Source: Capronia americana (Eukaryota > Ascomycota > Eurotiomycetes > Chaetothyriales > Herpotrichiellaceae). From it: a DNA stretch of 64,000 bases. The notes beneath the pieces were generated by a model. That model was not told the origin of the DNA. It searched no databases and saw nothing but the letters and a program-made list of their open reading frames with translations. This document shows, one piece after another, positions 41,534 to 52,863 of the stretch. The DNA is taken from contig JADWQD010000009.1 in NCBI GenBank assembly GCA_016110215.1, positions 1,056,093 through 1,120,092 of the forward strand. The letters run 5' to 3'. A program made the position numbers and the translations under genes. Within the stretch, counting starts at the first letter, position 1; every line of letters starts with the position of its first letter.

Positions 41534-44520
41534 TCACGTTGCAGACATCATGGTCCAGTGAACCGGATCGCTCGAGATCTCCTCAAAGCTGTTTGTGATT
41601 GTGAAACCCAACGCCTTGAGAGTGTGGATTGTGAAATCTTCGCGGGTCTAGGAATGTCAGTCATTGCTTCTGCACTGATTTTGAAGGCACTTACATAATC
41701 CAGCAGGACCGTCCGCACGCCTTGTTTCTTGAACTGCCGTATACCCAACAAAATCAGACCTTGGAAAAGAGTCACCCGATCGCTGTACATGGTCGAAATG
41801 ACCGGGGATGACAAGCATGCTGTCCCGACTTGTTTGGACAGTGACGGAATGAAGCGAGCAATCTTCGACTCAGGTCGGCACATCAATATGCTTGCAAGAA
41901 TAGCTTGGTCAGAGGCCCGTTTGGCTCGAATAATGCCGCAGCCAGCTTTATCACTGAGTGCCCTTTGGTAGATCCCTCGGACATCTGTCCGTGCACATCT
42001 CGTGAGATGTTCCATCATGGCGTCGGTGTACTCGGCGCCATGGACCAAGTCATACTTGACGTCTGAAAGTGTTAATGCTTGGCCAAGTCCATCGGGAGCT
42101 GACCACATTGAAAGATCACGGATCATCATGGTTGCCACAGGCGTCGAGAGAGACACATTCCAGCCGAGTTTCGCGAACCATTGACGCTGTCTCTTGTACT
42201 CGAGAGGATCTAACTTGGGTATGCCCAGATACACATGTGGAAACCTCACACCAAGCTGGAACTTAGTGATTCCCTTTTTCTGGAGCAACGCCCGAACAGC
42301 ACGATCGTGCAACGAATGACCGATCGAAAGGCGTCTGCGCGCGGGGTCAACGACGATGGCCCCTATATGCCCCACGCCGCTGTTCTTGAAGTAGTATGTT
42401 GTGCAAAATCCAAACAACTCCTTTGTGCTGCTGTTTCGAACGACAAAATGCGCCTCTTCCACATCTGGATCACGAAGAAGGAAGGTGCTTGAAGTTGCGT
42501 TTTTCAAGGCTGCTGCATGTACAGACGGCTCGTCTTGTGATTGTAGAAGAAGTCCATCCAGAGCTGTCGAGTCTCGGTCTTCGCTGAAGCTTTCTACAAG
42601 CCACTGTTGCCTTGTGTGGCTGGTCTGGGGTTTCTGACTGAACGAGCCTGGGAGCACCCCTGCCGGGGTAAGCTCGCCATAGAGGATCTGAACCAATGCT
42701 TGCAACGCGGACTCGGTGAAGTCATAGGTACAAACGTATGTCCCTATTGACGTGTCTGAGGCAAAGTCAAATGGAGAACTGACAGCGACCACGACGCAGG
42801 GCTTTTCCCTTGGGGTGCCATCTGGTCCAACAGACAGCTTGCACAACATCGAGATGTGCTTTGCAAAGGCGTTTTGGTACATGTTTCGACCGGCGTCAGC
42901 TGTCACTACCACGACTCCCCGCGCCCGGTTCAACAAGTTTTCGTGGAGCGGCCGGACTCCATTTGCGGTGTACGAGGTGTGTGAGATTTTGCCGTTGCGG
43001 TACCGCGCAAGCATTCGGCCCAGTTCGCGAAAGACTTGTTCACCACTCATGACAGAGGTATTTGTATCAATGCTCGGACTTCGGCCCAGGTGAGGCACTG
43101 TTGATTCGGTCTGCAGGAGATGGAATAAAGCGGACGCTGGTAAGGGTTTGACCAGTGGTGTCAATAGGAGGAGCTCTTCATCAGCGTTTATGACCCTTGA
43201 CAGAGGTAAGTAATGATTCTGGTCTCGGACCACAGTGATTGATTTGTTGTAAGCTGTTGTCGACAAGCTCGTATGGAGTGGTTGCAAGCGCGCAAGATTG
43301 TCGATTCCCGTCGGCGAAAAGGCCTTCTCCCAGGACGTGTACTTGGTTTTCATGTTGAGAATTCTCTGCACCGATTCTTGCACTCTAAACCTTTCGATCA
43401 TACCATTATCCAAGCCGGCTGTCAGACCGTTGATCGCGTCCTCCTGTACCGAGAGAGTTCGGCAGGTGAGGATCAAGTCGCATCCGGCCTTGAAAGCCAT
43501 GACCGTTCCACCACTGATACCGATGTTACGACTGAGAGCCTCCATCTCGAGGCATTCAGAGACAACGACGCCGTTGAAGCGCAATTCGTGGCGCAAAAGA
43601 TCTCGGACAATTTGTTCCGACAGACAAGCATGCATCACGTTGACCTGGGACGACGCCATTGCAACACCGCCCACCATCATCGAATCGATGCCATGTGCGA
43701 TTGCCGCCCGGAAGGGAATCAAGGCACTCTGGCTCAGATTCTCGAGAGAGTCCGTGATGGTGGGCACATCGTCCGGCACGCCAAAGAACTCAAGGTTGCC
43801 ATAGGAGGGAAAGTGTTTGCCACAAGTCGCGACTCCGCCCTCGTGGTATCCCTTGATACATTCTACGCCAAATGCAGAAACCTCGTGAGGATCGTCGCCT
43901 ACCGACCGAACACCGAGCGGCTGGTTCCTGGCATTAGTCAAAACATCAAGCACTGGACCCAAAATCCAGTTGATACCGCACGAATTCAGTTCTTGAGCAG
44001 TGGCGCGCGCGATGTCTTTGGCCAGCTTCTTCGAGCCAGTGGCGGCCAAGCCCATGGCACTGGGGAATTGGCGGATGTAGACTTCATCGTAGAGACTGTT
44101 GACGCCGCCGTTCTCTTGATCCAGAGCAATCAAGAGTGGGACCGGATGGCCAGCCTGGTGAGCAAGGGTCTGGAGGTCAAGAACAAGCTGAGTAGCTTGT
44201 TCGGCAGCTGTTGTGCGAGGATCAGCATCAGTCAAAGGGGGGGTGGGCGCGGAGTAGAATCAAATCCAAGCACAAGAGGACAGGTGACGGCACATTTGAG
44301 GTTTTGAGCCTTGAGCAATATTGAGCCTACGTGGTACTTCTCGATCAAGGTCTTGACTTGGTCCGTGACTGAGGTGCCATCAAAGCCCATCATAAAGAGC
44401 TGGCCGAGCTGTCTGTCATATATAGGTCAGTCCTGACGGGTGAGCCTCACGAATGACGGCACGCTCATACCTTGATTCGTCCCACAGGGCGGGCAGATCC
44501 CCGTTGGTGGCCAGCGCCAT
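41534..44520 (-). CDS. nag3: GH3 beta-N-acetylglucosaminidase-like / GNAT fusion (NAG3 type), 4 exons
   Basis: Spliced product of 931 residues: exons 44520-44471, 44412-44294, 44207-41695, 41647-41534; introns 58, 86 (atypical donor GTGCCG) and 47 nt. The splices give QLGQLFMMGFDGTS, AQNLKSAEQATQLV and LDYTREDFTIHTLK, all family-like. Residues 17 to about 560 form the GH3 NagZ-like barrel (LLIALDQENGG, CGKHFPSYGN, VVVSECLEMEAL) plus a second domain. The C-terminal third is GNAT-like, with an acetyl-CoA loop region (IGAIVVDPARRRLSIGHSL) and a degenerate second half. NAG3-type proteins belong to fungal N-acetylglucosamine gene clusters. The GH3 core has Ser-Glu where the nucleophile Asp is expected and lacks a DSH motif, so its activity is uncertain. 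No signal peptide is seen, so it is probably intracellular. Confidence 0.88.
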
Positions 44521-45410
44521 GATGAGACAAGACGACTAGTTCCCCACATGCAGTGCGATTGGATGAGACGTGAGTAGGCTGTACAGGAGAGGAATGGAGT
44601 ATGAGAGAATTCGGTATTCGGTATGCAGTCGGTCAGAACCCGAGGGCACTGACACGCCTGCAGAACCAGTGGACAGCTGGGGATGGGGAACTCAAGGTTC
44701 GCAAGGGCGTCTGCGCATGGCGTCAAAGAAGCATTGGCGAAGGAATAGGAAACGTGGGAGCACGCAAACGAGGTGATGTTGCATTCCGAGTCCGCAACGT
44801 CGTGTTGTCGATAATGTAATGCTGGAGAAGAACAGAAATGGCACCCAAGCGGAGCTTATCGAGCGGCCGGACGGTTACACTGGGGATGTCACGTGATCAT
44901 TGTAACGACCTCAGGCACGTGACTGCGCCGCTGCTGGCCCGCGAAAAGTTTCTCGTTCGCTTTCCGCCTTCTTCCCATTGCTTCCCTCCTCTGTCCAACC
45001 AACGGTGTCCCTCCCTCGCTGACTTCATCGGCGCATCCTGCTGTCCCCGCTGATAAGATGGCCAATCTTCCCGCAATCTTTCCTCGTACGAGTGGCCCAG
45101 CGGTTGGATGACATTGTTGCAACTGTAGCACCACTTCATCCTTTGCCCGTGCTACCTATCCCTTCGATGCCTTACCTACCGCTGCAAAACTCTGCCGACG
45201 CCAATACGGGTGCCTCTCTCCGCATTCTGGCCCCTACTATGTAATCGTCTCATGGGACGTGGCCTGTTCAAAAGGCCTGCTGCTGGCTACGTCAACGGTT
45301 TGTCGCCCAATTCCTCATTTCATCGTTTGCCCCCCTGTGTTCACGCAGAGTAGATTGTCTGCTTTCCCCTCCAGCCTACTGTTCCAGTCGAGACCTACGT
45401 CTTGTTGAAA
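44521..45410. promoter_or_regulatory. Divergent promoter between nag3 and the GlcN6P deaminase
   Basis: 890 bp shared between two divergent cluster genes. It contains two CACGTG sites at 44890-44895 (in TCACGTGA) and 44916-44921 (in GGCACGTGAC), 26 bp apart, and a pyrimidine-rich tract on the plus strand at about 44950-45040. Confidence 0.5.
44889..44922. promoter_or_regulatory. Paired CACGTG (E-box/bHLH-type) sites
   Basis: Two palindromic CACGTG cores with start-to-start spacing of 26 bp lie in the divergent promoter. Such sites bind bHLH factors in fungi. The pairing and position are suggestive only. Confidence 0.4.
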
Positions 45411-46516
45411 ATGAGAGTCATTATCCGCGACGACAAAGACGGTGCCTCGAAATATGCTGCCCAGTATATCATCAACCGCATAATCGCGTTCGCGCCTACC
45501 CCCGAGAAGCCCTTCGTCCTTGGCCTGCCTACGGGTAGCAGCCCAGAGATCATATACAAATACCTTGTCCAGGCGCACAAGCATGGGGAAATCTCATTTG
45601 CAAACGTTGTGACCTTCAACATGGACGAATATGTTGGTCTGCCCGAGGACCACCCGGAATCGTACCATAGCTTCATGTACAAGCACTTCTTTGCCCACGT
45701 CGACATCAACCCTGCAAACGTCAACATTTTGAATGGCAATGCTCCCGACCTCCAAGCCGAGTGTGCCGCCTACGAAGACCGGATCGCCGCAGCTGGTGGA
45801 ATTGACTTGTTTCTCGGTGGCATTGGGCCGGATGGACACATTGCATTCAACGAGCCAGGTTCGTCGCTTAGGTCGAGGACAAGAGTCAAGACACTGGCAG
45901 AAGACACAATACGAGCGAACTCAAGATTCTTCGGCGGAGATCTCAGTCAGGTACCCAAGCAGGCCTTGACCGTAGGAGTGGGCACGGTCATGGACGCCCG
46001 AGAGGTGCTGGTAATTGTGCTCGGCTCGAACAAGGCTGTCGCGTTGGCGAAAACTGTCGAGGGAAGCGTGAGCCAGATGTGGACCTGCAGCGCGCTTCAA
46101 ATGCACGAGAAGGCGATGATTGTCTGCGACAATGCTGCCACGGATGAGATGCTGGTGAAAACAGTCAAGGTAAATTGGAACTCCTATTCAAATGGCCAGG
46201 CGCAGACATGCTAATCTGACGGCGTCAACAGTACTTCAAGAGCATCGAACATGTCGAAGCAGAACAAGAACAACAAACGGCAACTGCGACTCCCGAGCAA
46301 GGCTCGCAAATACGACTCGACAATTGGCGAGCCGGTCTAAAGGACCTTAAAATTGACACGGATAGGAAAGACCAGCTGGATCTTGAAGATGGAGAGTTGA
46401 CACCGGACAGCATGTCTTCCAGGCTGGTCGACTCTGCCATCGCCATGAATGACAAGAAGATGTCCGATTTCATGTTCGACAGAATGGGTTCCAGGGTTTC
46501 GACATTTGCTGCATGA
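45411..46516 (+). CDS. dam1: Glucosamine-6-phosphate deaminase, 2 exons
   Basis: Spliced product of 347 residues: exon 1 45411-46169, intron 46170-46231 (62 nt), exon 2 46232-46516. The joint gives [12 protein letters not shown], the family C-terminal motif. Catalytic residues match the E. coli NagB numbering: Asp72 in FNMDEYVGL, Asp141 and His143 in [12 protein letters not shown], and Glu148. It converts glucosamine 6-phosphate to fructose 6-phosphate plus ammonia, the last step of N-acetylglucosamine catabolism. The roughly 75-residue tail after the NagB core is acidic and Ser-rich. It is divergent from nag3 and ends 124 bp from the stop of the aldehyde dehydrogenase. The symbol follows the fungal GlcNAc-cluster naming and has no relation to the DASH subunit Dam1. 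Confidence 0.95.
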
Positions 46517-46640
46517 TTTCAACACCACTCGATGTTGGCGAGGCGCTCGGTGAATTTGCCGGAATAAAACATGGCGCAATTGGGAATGTACATCCAGAAC
46601 AACCAAACGAACAAATATCAACCATCCATTGAACAACTTT

Positions 46641-48137
46641 TCACAGTTTTGCAAATACAGTAGGCACGCTCCCGCCCATCTCCACCAACGTGCTCTTATT
46701 CCTCAACCAAGCCTCTAGCCCACTCCGTCCATTCTCGACGCCAACACCACTCTGCTTCCAGCCCCCCACCGCCATCTCGGCCGGCGACTCTCCCCATGTA
46801 TTCACCCAGGTAATGCCCGCTTGTAACTGCTTGATCACCTTGTGGCATTCGTTGATGTTCTTGCCAAACACGCCCGCAGCAAGACCCAAGTCCGTGTTGT
46901 TCGCTCGACCGACGGCCTCGTCGATGGTCGAGTAGGTAAGGATAGCCATAACAGGGCCGAAGATCTCTTCCTTGACGATCTTCATGTCGTCGGTACAATC
47001 GGTGAAGACGGTAGGTCGAACCCAGTATCCCGATTTCAATTGTGAGGGCAGATTCTCCGGCTGTCGGAGGCCGCCGCACAGGAGTGTCGCCCGGTCGACC
47101 TCAATCCCATGCTTGATATAGCTTGTCACTTTGTCGTAGTGGACTTTGCTGACCAGGGGCCCGAAGTTCGTGTTCATGTCCATGAGATCTCCCGCCCGAA
47201 CGTACTGCATCTTTTGGAGGAGCACTTTCTCGAACTCGCTCTTCAGGTGCGTTGGCACGAACACTCTCGTCCCGTTGGTGCAGACTTGCCCTGTACTGAA
47301 GAAGTTTGCCATGATGGCTCCGTCGACAGCCTGCTCGACATCCACCTCTGGGAGGACGATCACCGGACTCTTTCCCCCTAATTCCATGGTAACATGCTTC
47401 ATCTCCCCAGCTGCCGAGCCGGCGACTTTCCTCCCCGTGGAGACTTGTCCTGTGAAGCTGACTTTGGCGATATCTGCATGTTTGGTCAAGTACGCGCCGA
47501 CCTCGCCAGCGCCGTAAACGACGTTGAACACCCCGTCCGGAAGACCGGCTTCTTTGTACACCTGGGCGAGAAACTGGCCGTGCAGAGGTGTCACTTCGGA
47601 GGGCTTGTAGACCATTGTGTTACCGGCTGCAAGGCAGGGCGCTGACTTCCACAGGGCAATCTGGATGGGATAGTTCCAGGCGCCGATCCCCACGCATACG
47701 CCGAGTGGCTCTTTCGATGTGTAGACCCAGGCTGAGTCCCGGAGCCGGAATGACTCTCCATTTAAGCCTCCCGAAGCGACCAGACTGGCAAAGTATTCTA
47801 GCACATCAGCGCCGGTGACAACATCGACCGTCGAGGTCTCCGAGAACGGCTTTCCCGTATCGAGGGTCTCGATTTTCGCAAGTTCATCATTTCGTGACCG
47901 TAGTATTGAGACGGCTTTGTGCAATATCCTGGCCCTTTCGACGGGAGGTGTGCTGGACCATGACGGAAACGCGGCTTTTGCTGATGAAATTGCCGAGTCG
48001 ATTGAGGGCTGGGAAGATGTATGAATCGTGCAAATCGCCTTTCCGGTAGAGGGGTCCACCGATTTGAAAGTACCTTGCGATGTCGATGATGGCTGGGGTT
48101 TCCCTCCGTAGAACGTATGGCGCTCCGGGAGCTTCAT
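46641..48137 (-). CDS. Betaine aldehyde dehydrogenase (aldehyde dehydrogenase superfamily)
   Basis: Intronless frame of 498 residues from the ATG at 48137. The superfamily catalytic set is complete: Asn155 in GAWNYPIQ, Glu252 in MELGGKSP and Cys286 in GQVCTNGTR, with the NAD-binding [12 protein letters not shown] region. The sequence [20 protein letters not shown] and [18 protein letters not shown] point to the BADH subgroup. It oxidises betaine aldehyde to glycine betaine using NAD(P)+. The gene is divergent from a choline oxidase, which makes the substrate, supporting the assignment strongly. The C-terminus (FAKL) carries no clear peroxisomal signal apart from a loosely PTS1-like AKL. Confidence 0.92.
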   Translation of the reverse strand: MKLPERHTFYGGKPQPSSTSQGTFKSVDPSTGKAICTIHTSSQPSIDSAISSAKAAFPSWSSTPPVERARILHKAVSILRSRNDELAKIETLDTGKPFSETSTVDVVTGADVLEYFASLVASGGLNGESFRLRDSAWVYTSKEPLGVCVGIGAWNYPIQIALWKSAPCLAAGNTMVYKPSEVTPLHGQFLAQVYKEAGLPDGVFNVVYGAGEVGAYLTKHADIAKVSFTGQVSTGRKVAGSAAGEMKHVTMELGGKSPVIVLPEVDVEQAVDGAIMANFFSTGQVCTNGTRVFVPTHLKSEFEKVLLQKMQYVRAGDLMDMNTNFGPLVSKVHYDKVTSYIKHGIEVDRATLLCGGLRQPENLPSQLKSGYWVRPTVFTDCTDDMKIVKEEIFGPVMAILTYSTIDEAVGRANNTDLGLAAGVFGKNINECHKVIKQLQAGITWVNTWGESPAEMAVGGWKQSGVGVENGRSGLEAWLRNKSTLVEMGGSVPTVFAKL

Positions 48138-49309
48138 CTCAAGAATAAACCGTCCCTTGTGCGGCTACTCCTCCCAATTGATACTGTCAGGACACCACCG
48201 TGGGACTGCACAACTTCTGGCGTCCTAGCTGATGTCGAATGCTGTGAGTTTGTCGATGAGCGTTGACTTGGTCGGTGCTTGGTCGTTCTTCTCTTGCCCC
48301 CCAATACAGCGCCCGACCCACTCAACCAGGATTGATTGGATAGTTCTTTCTCGAGTCAGACACGAATCACTTCCGGCTTGTTTTCCCTTCACTTCGTCAT
48401 TGCTTGATCTTGCTTTGTTCAACTTGACCGATAAGAAAAATTTCTGTGCATGGGAATTGCAGGTGAGGCCAGTCGGCTACACCTGACCGATTCTGTCATC
48501 GGCTTGGGCAAAGTTGCATAAGGCGCTCTGCCGGCCATTCCGTAACATTTTTCCCCTTGCAGGCATCGATTGTCGACCCCTCGTTAGCTGCATGATGCCC
48601 AGGTTTGCCAATCCTCGAGCGGGCTCTGTCAAACTCCAAACCGTGACAACGATGATAGAGGCCCGAGCCAGTCACGGATAACCGTTTTGTTATCGGCGGC
48701 TTGAGCTCGTTGCAGCCACTTACTCATCGGCGTCATAGTTGTGTGTTCGTGAGCATTGCAAACCCGCACCTTTTCTGGTAACATCAACGACAATTGTGCC
48801 GGACACGAGGCCTTGAGGCCGCAAAAGCCAGTGAGCCAGTCTCGCCTCCACACCGTTGGTCTCCAAATTTTCACCGCCACCAGACATGCCACAGCTTCGA
48901 TTCTTTTTTGCCACGATAGGACAAGCTCAACCCCAGGCTAGCCTAGATCAGCAATGATGGTGCACACGTAACGCATCTCGGCATCATACCCCCAGGTGAC
49001 CCGGGGTGCGGAATCCTTTCGATGAAGCTTCCTACTCGTAGGCCCGCTGCCTCGTGCGCTGAAGGCACTTGCCGTCGCTGCGGATACTTACTGTACAAGC
49101 CTCGACCTTTAATGTGTGGACTGACACCATAGAGAAATTTATGTGGGTCAGTCTCTCCTGCGATCTTTAACTGCCAAATCCTTGCTCGTGTGACTGTACA
49201 ACCTCGACGTCGATTCCGTGTCTTCGACTTTCAGAGCCGGTGTACAGCCAAACGGTCTTCAAGCTCGAGAAATTCGTCTGACACAATACCAGAGATATTA
49301 ACGGTCAAG
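48138..49309. promoter_or_regulatory. Divergent promoter, betaine aldehyde dehydrogenase / choline oxidase
   Basis: 1,172 bp between two divergent genes of one pathway, likely allowing joint control. No specific element was identified, and no gene is visible within. Confidence 0.5.
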
Positions 49310-51155
49310 ATGACGACCAACCATCTGGATGCTTCGGAAGTTGATAGCTATGACTACCTCATCGTGGGCGGTGGCACAGCGGTGAGTAACCACTTCGTGT
49401 CGAGCAGAGCTGGTGTCTCTATGGAACACCAGGTCCATTCCGGGTGTAGAAGGGCGGGCTCGCATCGACGACAATAAGCCAGACGAACCCAGCATACTAA
49501 CTGGATCAATCCGATAGGGCTGTGTCATTGCATCCCGCCTTGCTGAGTACCTTCCACAAAAGAAGATACTGTTGATTGAGGCCGGGCCAAGCGACTTCAT
49601 GGATGACCGAGTCCTTGACTTGAAGCAATGGCTCAGCCTCCTGGGTGGTGAGCTCGACTACGACTATGGAACCACCGAGCAACCCATGGGCAACTCCCAC
49701 ATCCGACATTCCCGTGCTAAGGTCCTGGGCGGCTGCTCCAGTCACAATACGTTGATCTCCTTCCGGCCGTTCGAATACGACTGCAAGATCTGGGAGTCAA
49801 TGGGCGCCAAAGGCTGGACCTTCCCCATGTTCATGCGTGTACTGAACAAACTCCGCAACACAGTGCAGCCCGTGCACGAACGGCACCGCAACCAACTCTG
49901 CCTCGACTGGGTCGACTCATGCAGCAAAGCAATGAACATCCCCGTGGTGCACGACTTCAACAAGCAAATCGCCACGACGGGCTCGCTGAAAGAATGCGTC
50001 GGCTTCTTCTCCGTCAGCTACAACCCGGACGACGGCCGCCGCTCCAGCGCGAGCGTCGCCTACATCCATCCCATCCTGCGCGGCGAAGAACACCGGCCGA
50101 ACCTCAAAATCCTCACCAACGCCTGGGTGTCCAAGATCAACGTCCGCGACGATACCGTCACAGGCATAAACCTCACCCTCCAATCCGGCGTGGCCCTCAC
50201 CCTGAAGGCCCGCACGGAAACGATCCTCTGCGCTGGCGCAGTCGACACCCCCCGCCTCATGCTGCTCTCCGGCCTTGGACCGGCCTCCCAGCTCTCATCC
50301 CTTTCCATTCCCGTAGTCAAGGACCTCCCCGGCGTGGGCGAGAACCTGCTCGACCACCCCGAGACGATCATCATCTGGGAACTCAACCAGCCGGTCCCGC
50401 CCAACCAGACGACCATGGACTCGGACGCAGGGATCTTCCTCCGCCGCGAACCTCCCAACGCAGCAGGCCGCAAGGCCACGCCCACGAACCCGCACGCCCT
50501 GCCCGACGCCGACATCGCCGACGTCATGATGCACTGCTACCAAATCCCCTTCTGCCTCAACACGACGCGCCTCGGCTACGACACCCCGATCGACGCCTTC
50601 TGCATGACGCCCAACATCCCGCGCCCGCGATCGCGAGGCAAACTGTACCTCACGAGCGCGGACCCCAGCGTCAAGCCGGCCCTTGACTTCCGCTACTTCA
50701 CCGACCCGGAGGGCTACGACGCCGCGACCTTCGTCTTCGGCATCAAGGCCGCGCGCAAGATCGCCCAGCAAAGCCCCTTCAAGGAGTGGATCAAGCGGGA
50801 AGTCGCTCCGGGACCGCACATACAGTCTGACGAAGCGCTCTCCGAATACGCCCGCAAAGTCGCCCACACGGTGTATCACCCCGCAGGGACGACCAAGATG
50901 GGCGACGTGGCGAGCGACGCCCTCGCCGTCGTGGACGACCAACTGAAGGTCCGTGGTCTCAAGGGCCTGCGGATCGCCGATGCGGGCGTCTTCCCCGCCA
51001 TGCCGACGATCAACCCGATGTTGACGGTGTTGGGCGTCGGCGAGCGGTGTGCCGAATTGATTGCCATGGATGCAGGCTGGCGGTTGGACGAGGTCGAGGA
51101 GGCGGGCAGAGGGTGGAAGAATGTGCGGGAGACCATCGTGAGGGCGAGATTGTAG
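49310..51155 (+). CDS. Choline oxidase (GMC oxidoreductase), 2 exons
   Basis: Spliced product of 569 residues: exon 1 49310-49381, intron 49382-49517 (GTGAGT..GATAG, 136 nt), exon 2 49518-51155. The joint rebuilds the FAD-binding loop YLIVGGGTAGCVIASRLAEY. GGCSSHN places His100 at the position of covalent flavin attachment in bacterial choline oxidase, and catalytic His478 (TVYHPAGTTKMG) and Asn523 (MPTINPML) follow. The family oxidises choline through betaine aldehyde to glycine betaine with oxygen. It is divergent from the aldehyde dehydrogenase. Exon 2 is much richer in GC than the flanks, a codon bias seen also in the epoxide hydrolase. No signal peptide is seen. The coding region ends with RARL, a possible PTS1-like tripeptide (ARL). 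Confidence 0.93.
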
Positions 51156-51552
51156 ATAAGAGTCACGACGCCTCTGGGGGAAAATTTGATCAGGATAATG
51201 GCATGGGATTGGACTGGTTCTTGGGTTGGACGCGCGGAAGATTGTTCGTCGTTGGATATCATGATCATGACAAGCTGAGTCGGTGGGGGACAGTATATCA
51301 TGTTGATGCTCACAAATGTCCAACAGATCGTGCTTTAACAGAAATATTGTCTGATATCTAAGCTATACTGTAGGCCTGCTGACGGAACGAAAACAGCGTT
51401 CTTCATAGCATTCCACAACAACATCGGGTATCCTCATGTTTATTACCTTCAGGAGTAGATACGCTCATCTACTAACCATGATGACTCGTGACGACCATCC
51501 AACATCACCCTCCAGCAAAGGTCGTCCTTCAACAGACTGAAAAATGGTACCC
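51156..51552. other. Convergent 3' interval
   Basis: 397 bp between the stop of choline oxidase and the stop of the SH3BGR-like gene. Nothing recognisable beyond 3' flanks. Confidence 0.5.
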
Positions 51553-52863
51553 TTAATCACCCACGCTCACCCCAGCCTTATCCGCATCCTTCGGCTCCGT
51601 CTTCTGTGTCTCCGTTCCCTTCGCAGCCTCTTCTTCTGCTTTATCTGTGGCCGACACTGCGGCTGCCTCGGTTGTCTTCGCTGCAGCCGGTTCTCCTTCG
51701 TCGTCGTTTTCAGCTTCCTCTGGTATACTCAGCTTTTTCTCTAGTGCTTTGATCTCTTCTAAGCTCGCCTCACCGAGATCGCTCCCACGGTGCTGTCGTG
51801 GCATATCTGCAGGTCTGGCACTGACTTCACCTTCCGGTACCGCTATGGGTGGCGGCGATTTGACAGCCTCTGGCTCTGCAACAACTGTATCGCTTTCTGC
51901 TATGGGCGTGACGTCGCTCAATCTTGACTTTGACTTGGTCACGCTACTCGTCCGCCGCAACTCAAGTTGTTGTTCCTCTGTCGATTTGGGTTGTTCCGTA
52001 TCGGCAGCCCCTGAAGCTATCTTGTCTTCGGACTCGGCAATCTTGTCAAGCGAGGTTCTTCCTGCGCCTTCGGAGGCCAACTGAGCGGGTGTTTTGGCAG
52101 CAGTAACTTCCGCAGCAGTGTCTGCAGAGGTGACGGCCGCTTCACTGCTTAGCTTCGTGGCTGCGGATGATGGCGTTTGATCGGGGACGCTCTTCTCGTT
52201 GATTGGGGCTGCCGCGGCCTTTGGTGGCTGAGAGGTAGCACCGGGCTTCTTTTGAGCTGCTTTGGCGGCGGCTTCTGCCCCTAGTTGTCGCATGGCGATG
52301 TTCATGGGGGTTTCGGTGTGTTTCTGTGATGAACCAAACTTGCCATCTCCATCCTTTTTCTCTTTCGGCTCGGTAATAGATATGTGGCGAGACTCGGATG
52401 AGGCGCGTGAGGGAGGTCCTGATCTCTGCGGGGTGCTGGCAGTGCTGGCAGCAGGCACTTCGGGCGTCAGTTTGGTCGCGGCGGTACCAGTGGTGAAGCT
52501 GCCGAAATCTTGAGTGGCTGCTATTTGCTCTTTGAGCTCGCCATATTCATTCCACTCTTCGATTTGCTCGAGATCCTACAGGATGAAGTTAGCCAGTATT
52601 GTTATGACGAGCCGCTTTTTTCTTCATACCCCTATGATTTCTCCGTATTTCACCAGTCCTGGTAGCTTCCTGCCCTTGGATCGCCTACCCCATAGCATAC
52701 GAGCCTTCTCATCAGTTGCACAGTCAAGAGCCCTGAAAGGGATCTTGTTGGCCTTAAGAATAGTCTCTAGTCTTGAAGTGGCGGTGATGATATGGGACGA
52801 TCCGGCTGTTAGGGAAGTATAGAGGTAAAGTGTAGGGTCTGAGGAGTACGATGTCGCCGCCAT
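51553..52863 (-). CDS. SH3BGR/thioredoxin-fold protein with long Ala/Glu/Lys tail, 2 exons
   Basis: Spliced product of 418 residues: exon 1 52863-52630, intron 52629-52576 (54 nt, GTATGA..TGTAG), exon 2 52575-51553. The joint gives GLVKYGEIIGDLEQIEEWNE, as in SH3BGR-like thioredoxin folds. Residues 1-105 form the fold (LYLYTSLTAGSSHI, KLPGLVKYGEIIG); no CxxC redox motif is visible, which is usual for SH3BGR. The remaining 310 residues are Ala/Glu/Thr/Ser-rich and probably disordered. Family function is poorly defined; a non-catalytic adaptor is likely. Fungal proteins of this type with long tails are common. Confidence 0.82.

Noticed and set aside
43273..44307. Plus-strand frame of 344 codons opposite nag3
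   Set aside because: Antisense to a gene with clear GH3 motifs; no family signal of its own.
50295..51323. Minus-strand frame of 342 codons opposite choline oxidase
   Set aside because: Shadow of GC-rich exon 2; no recognisable motifs.
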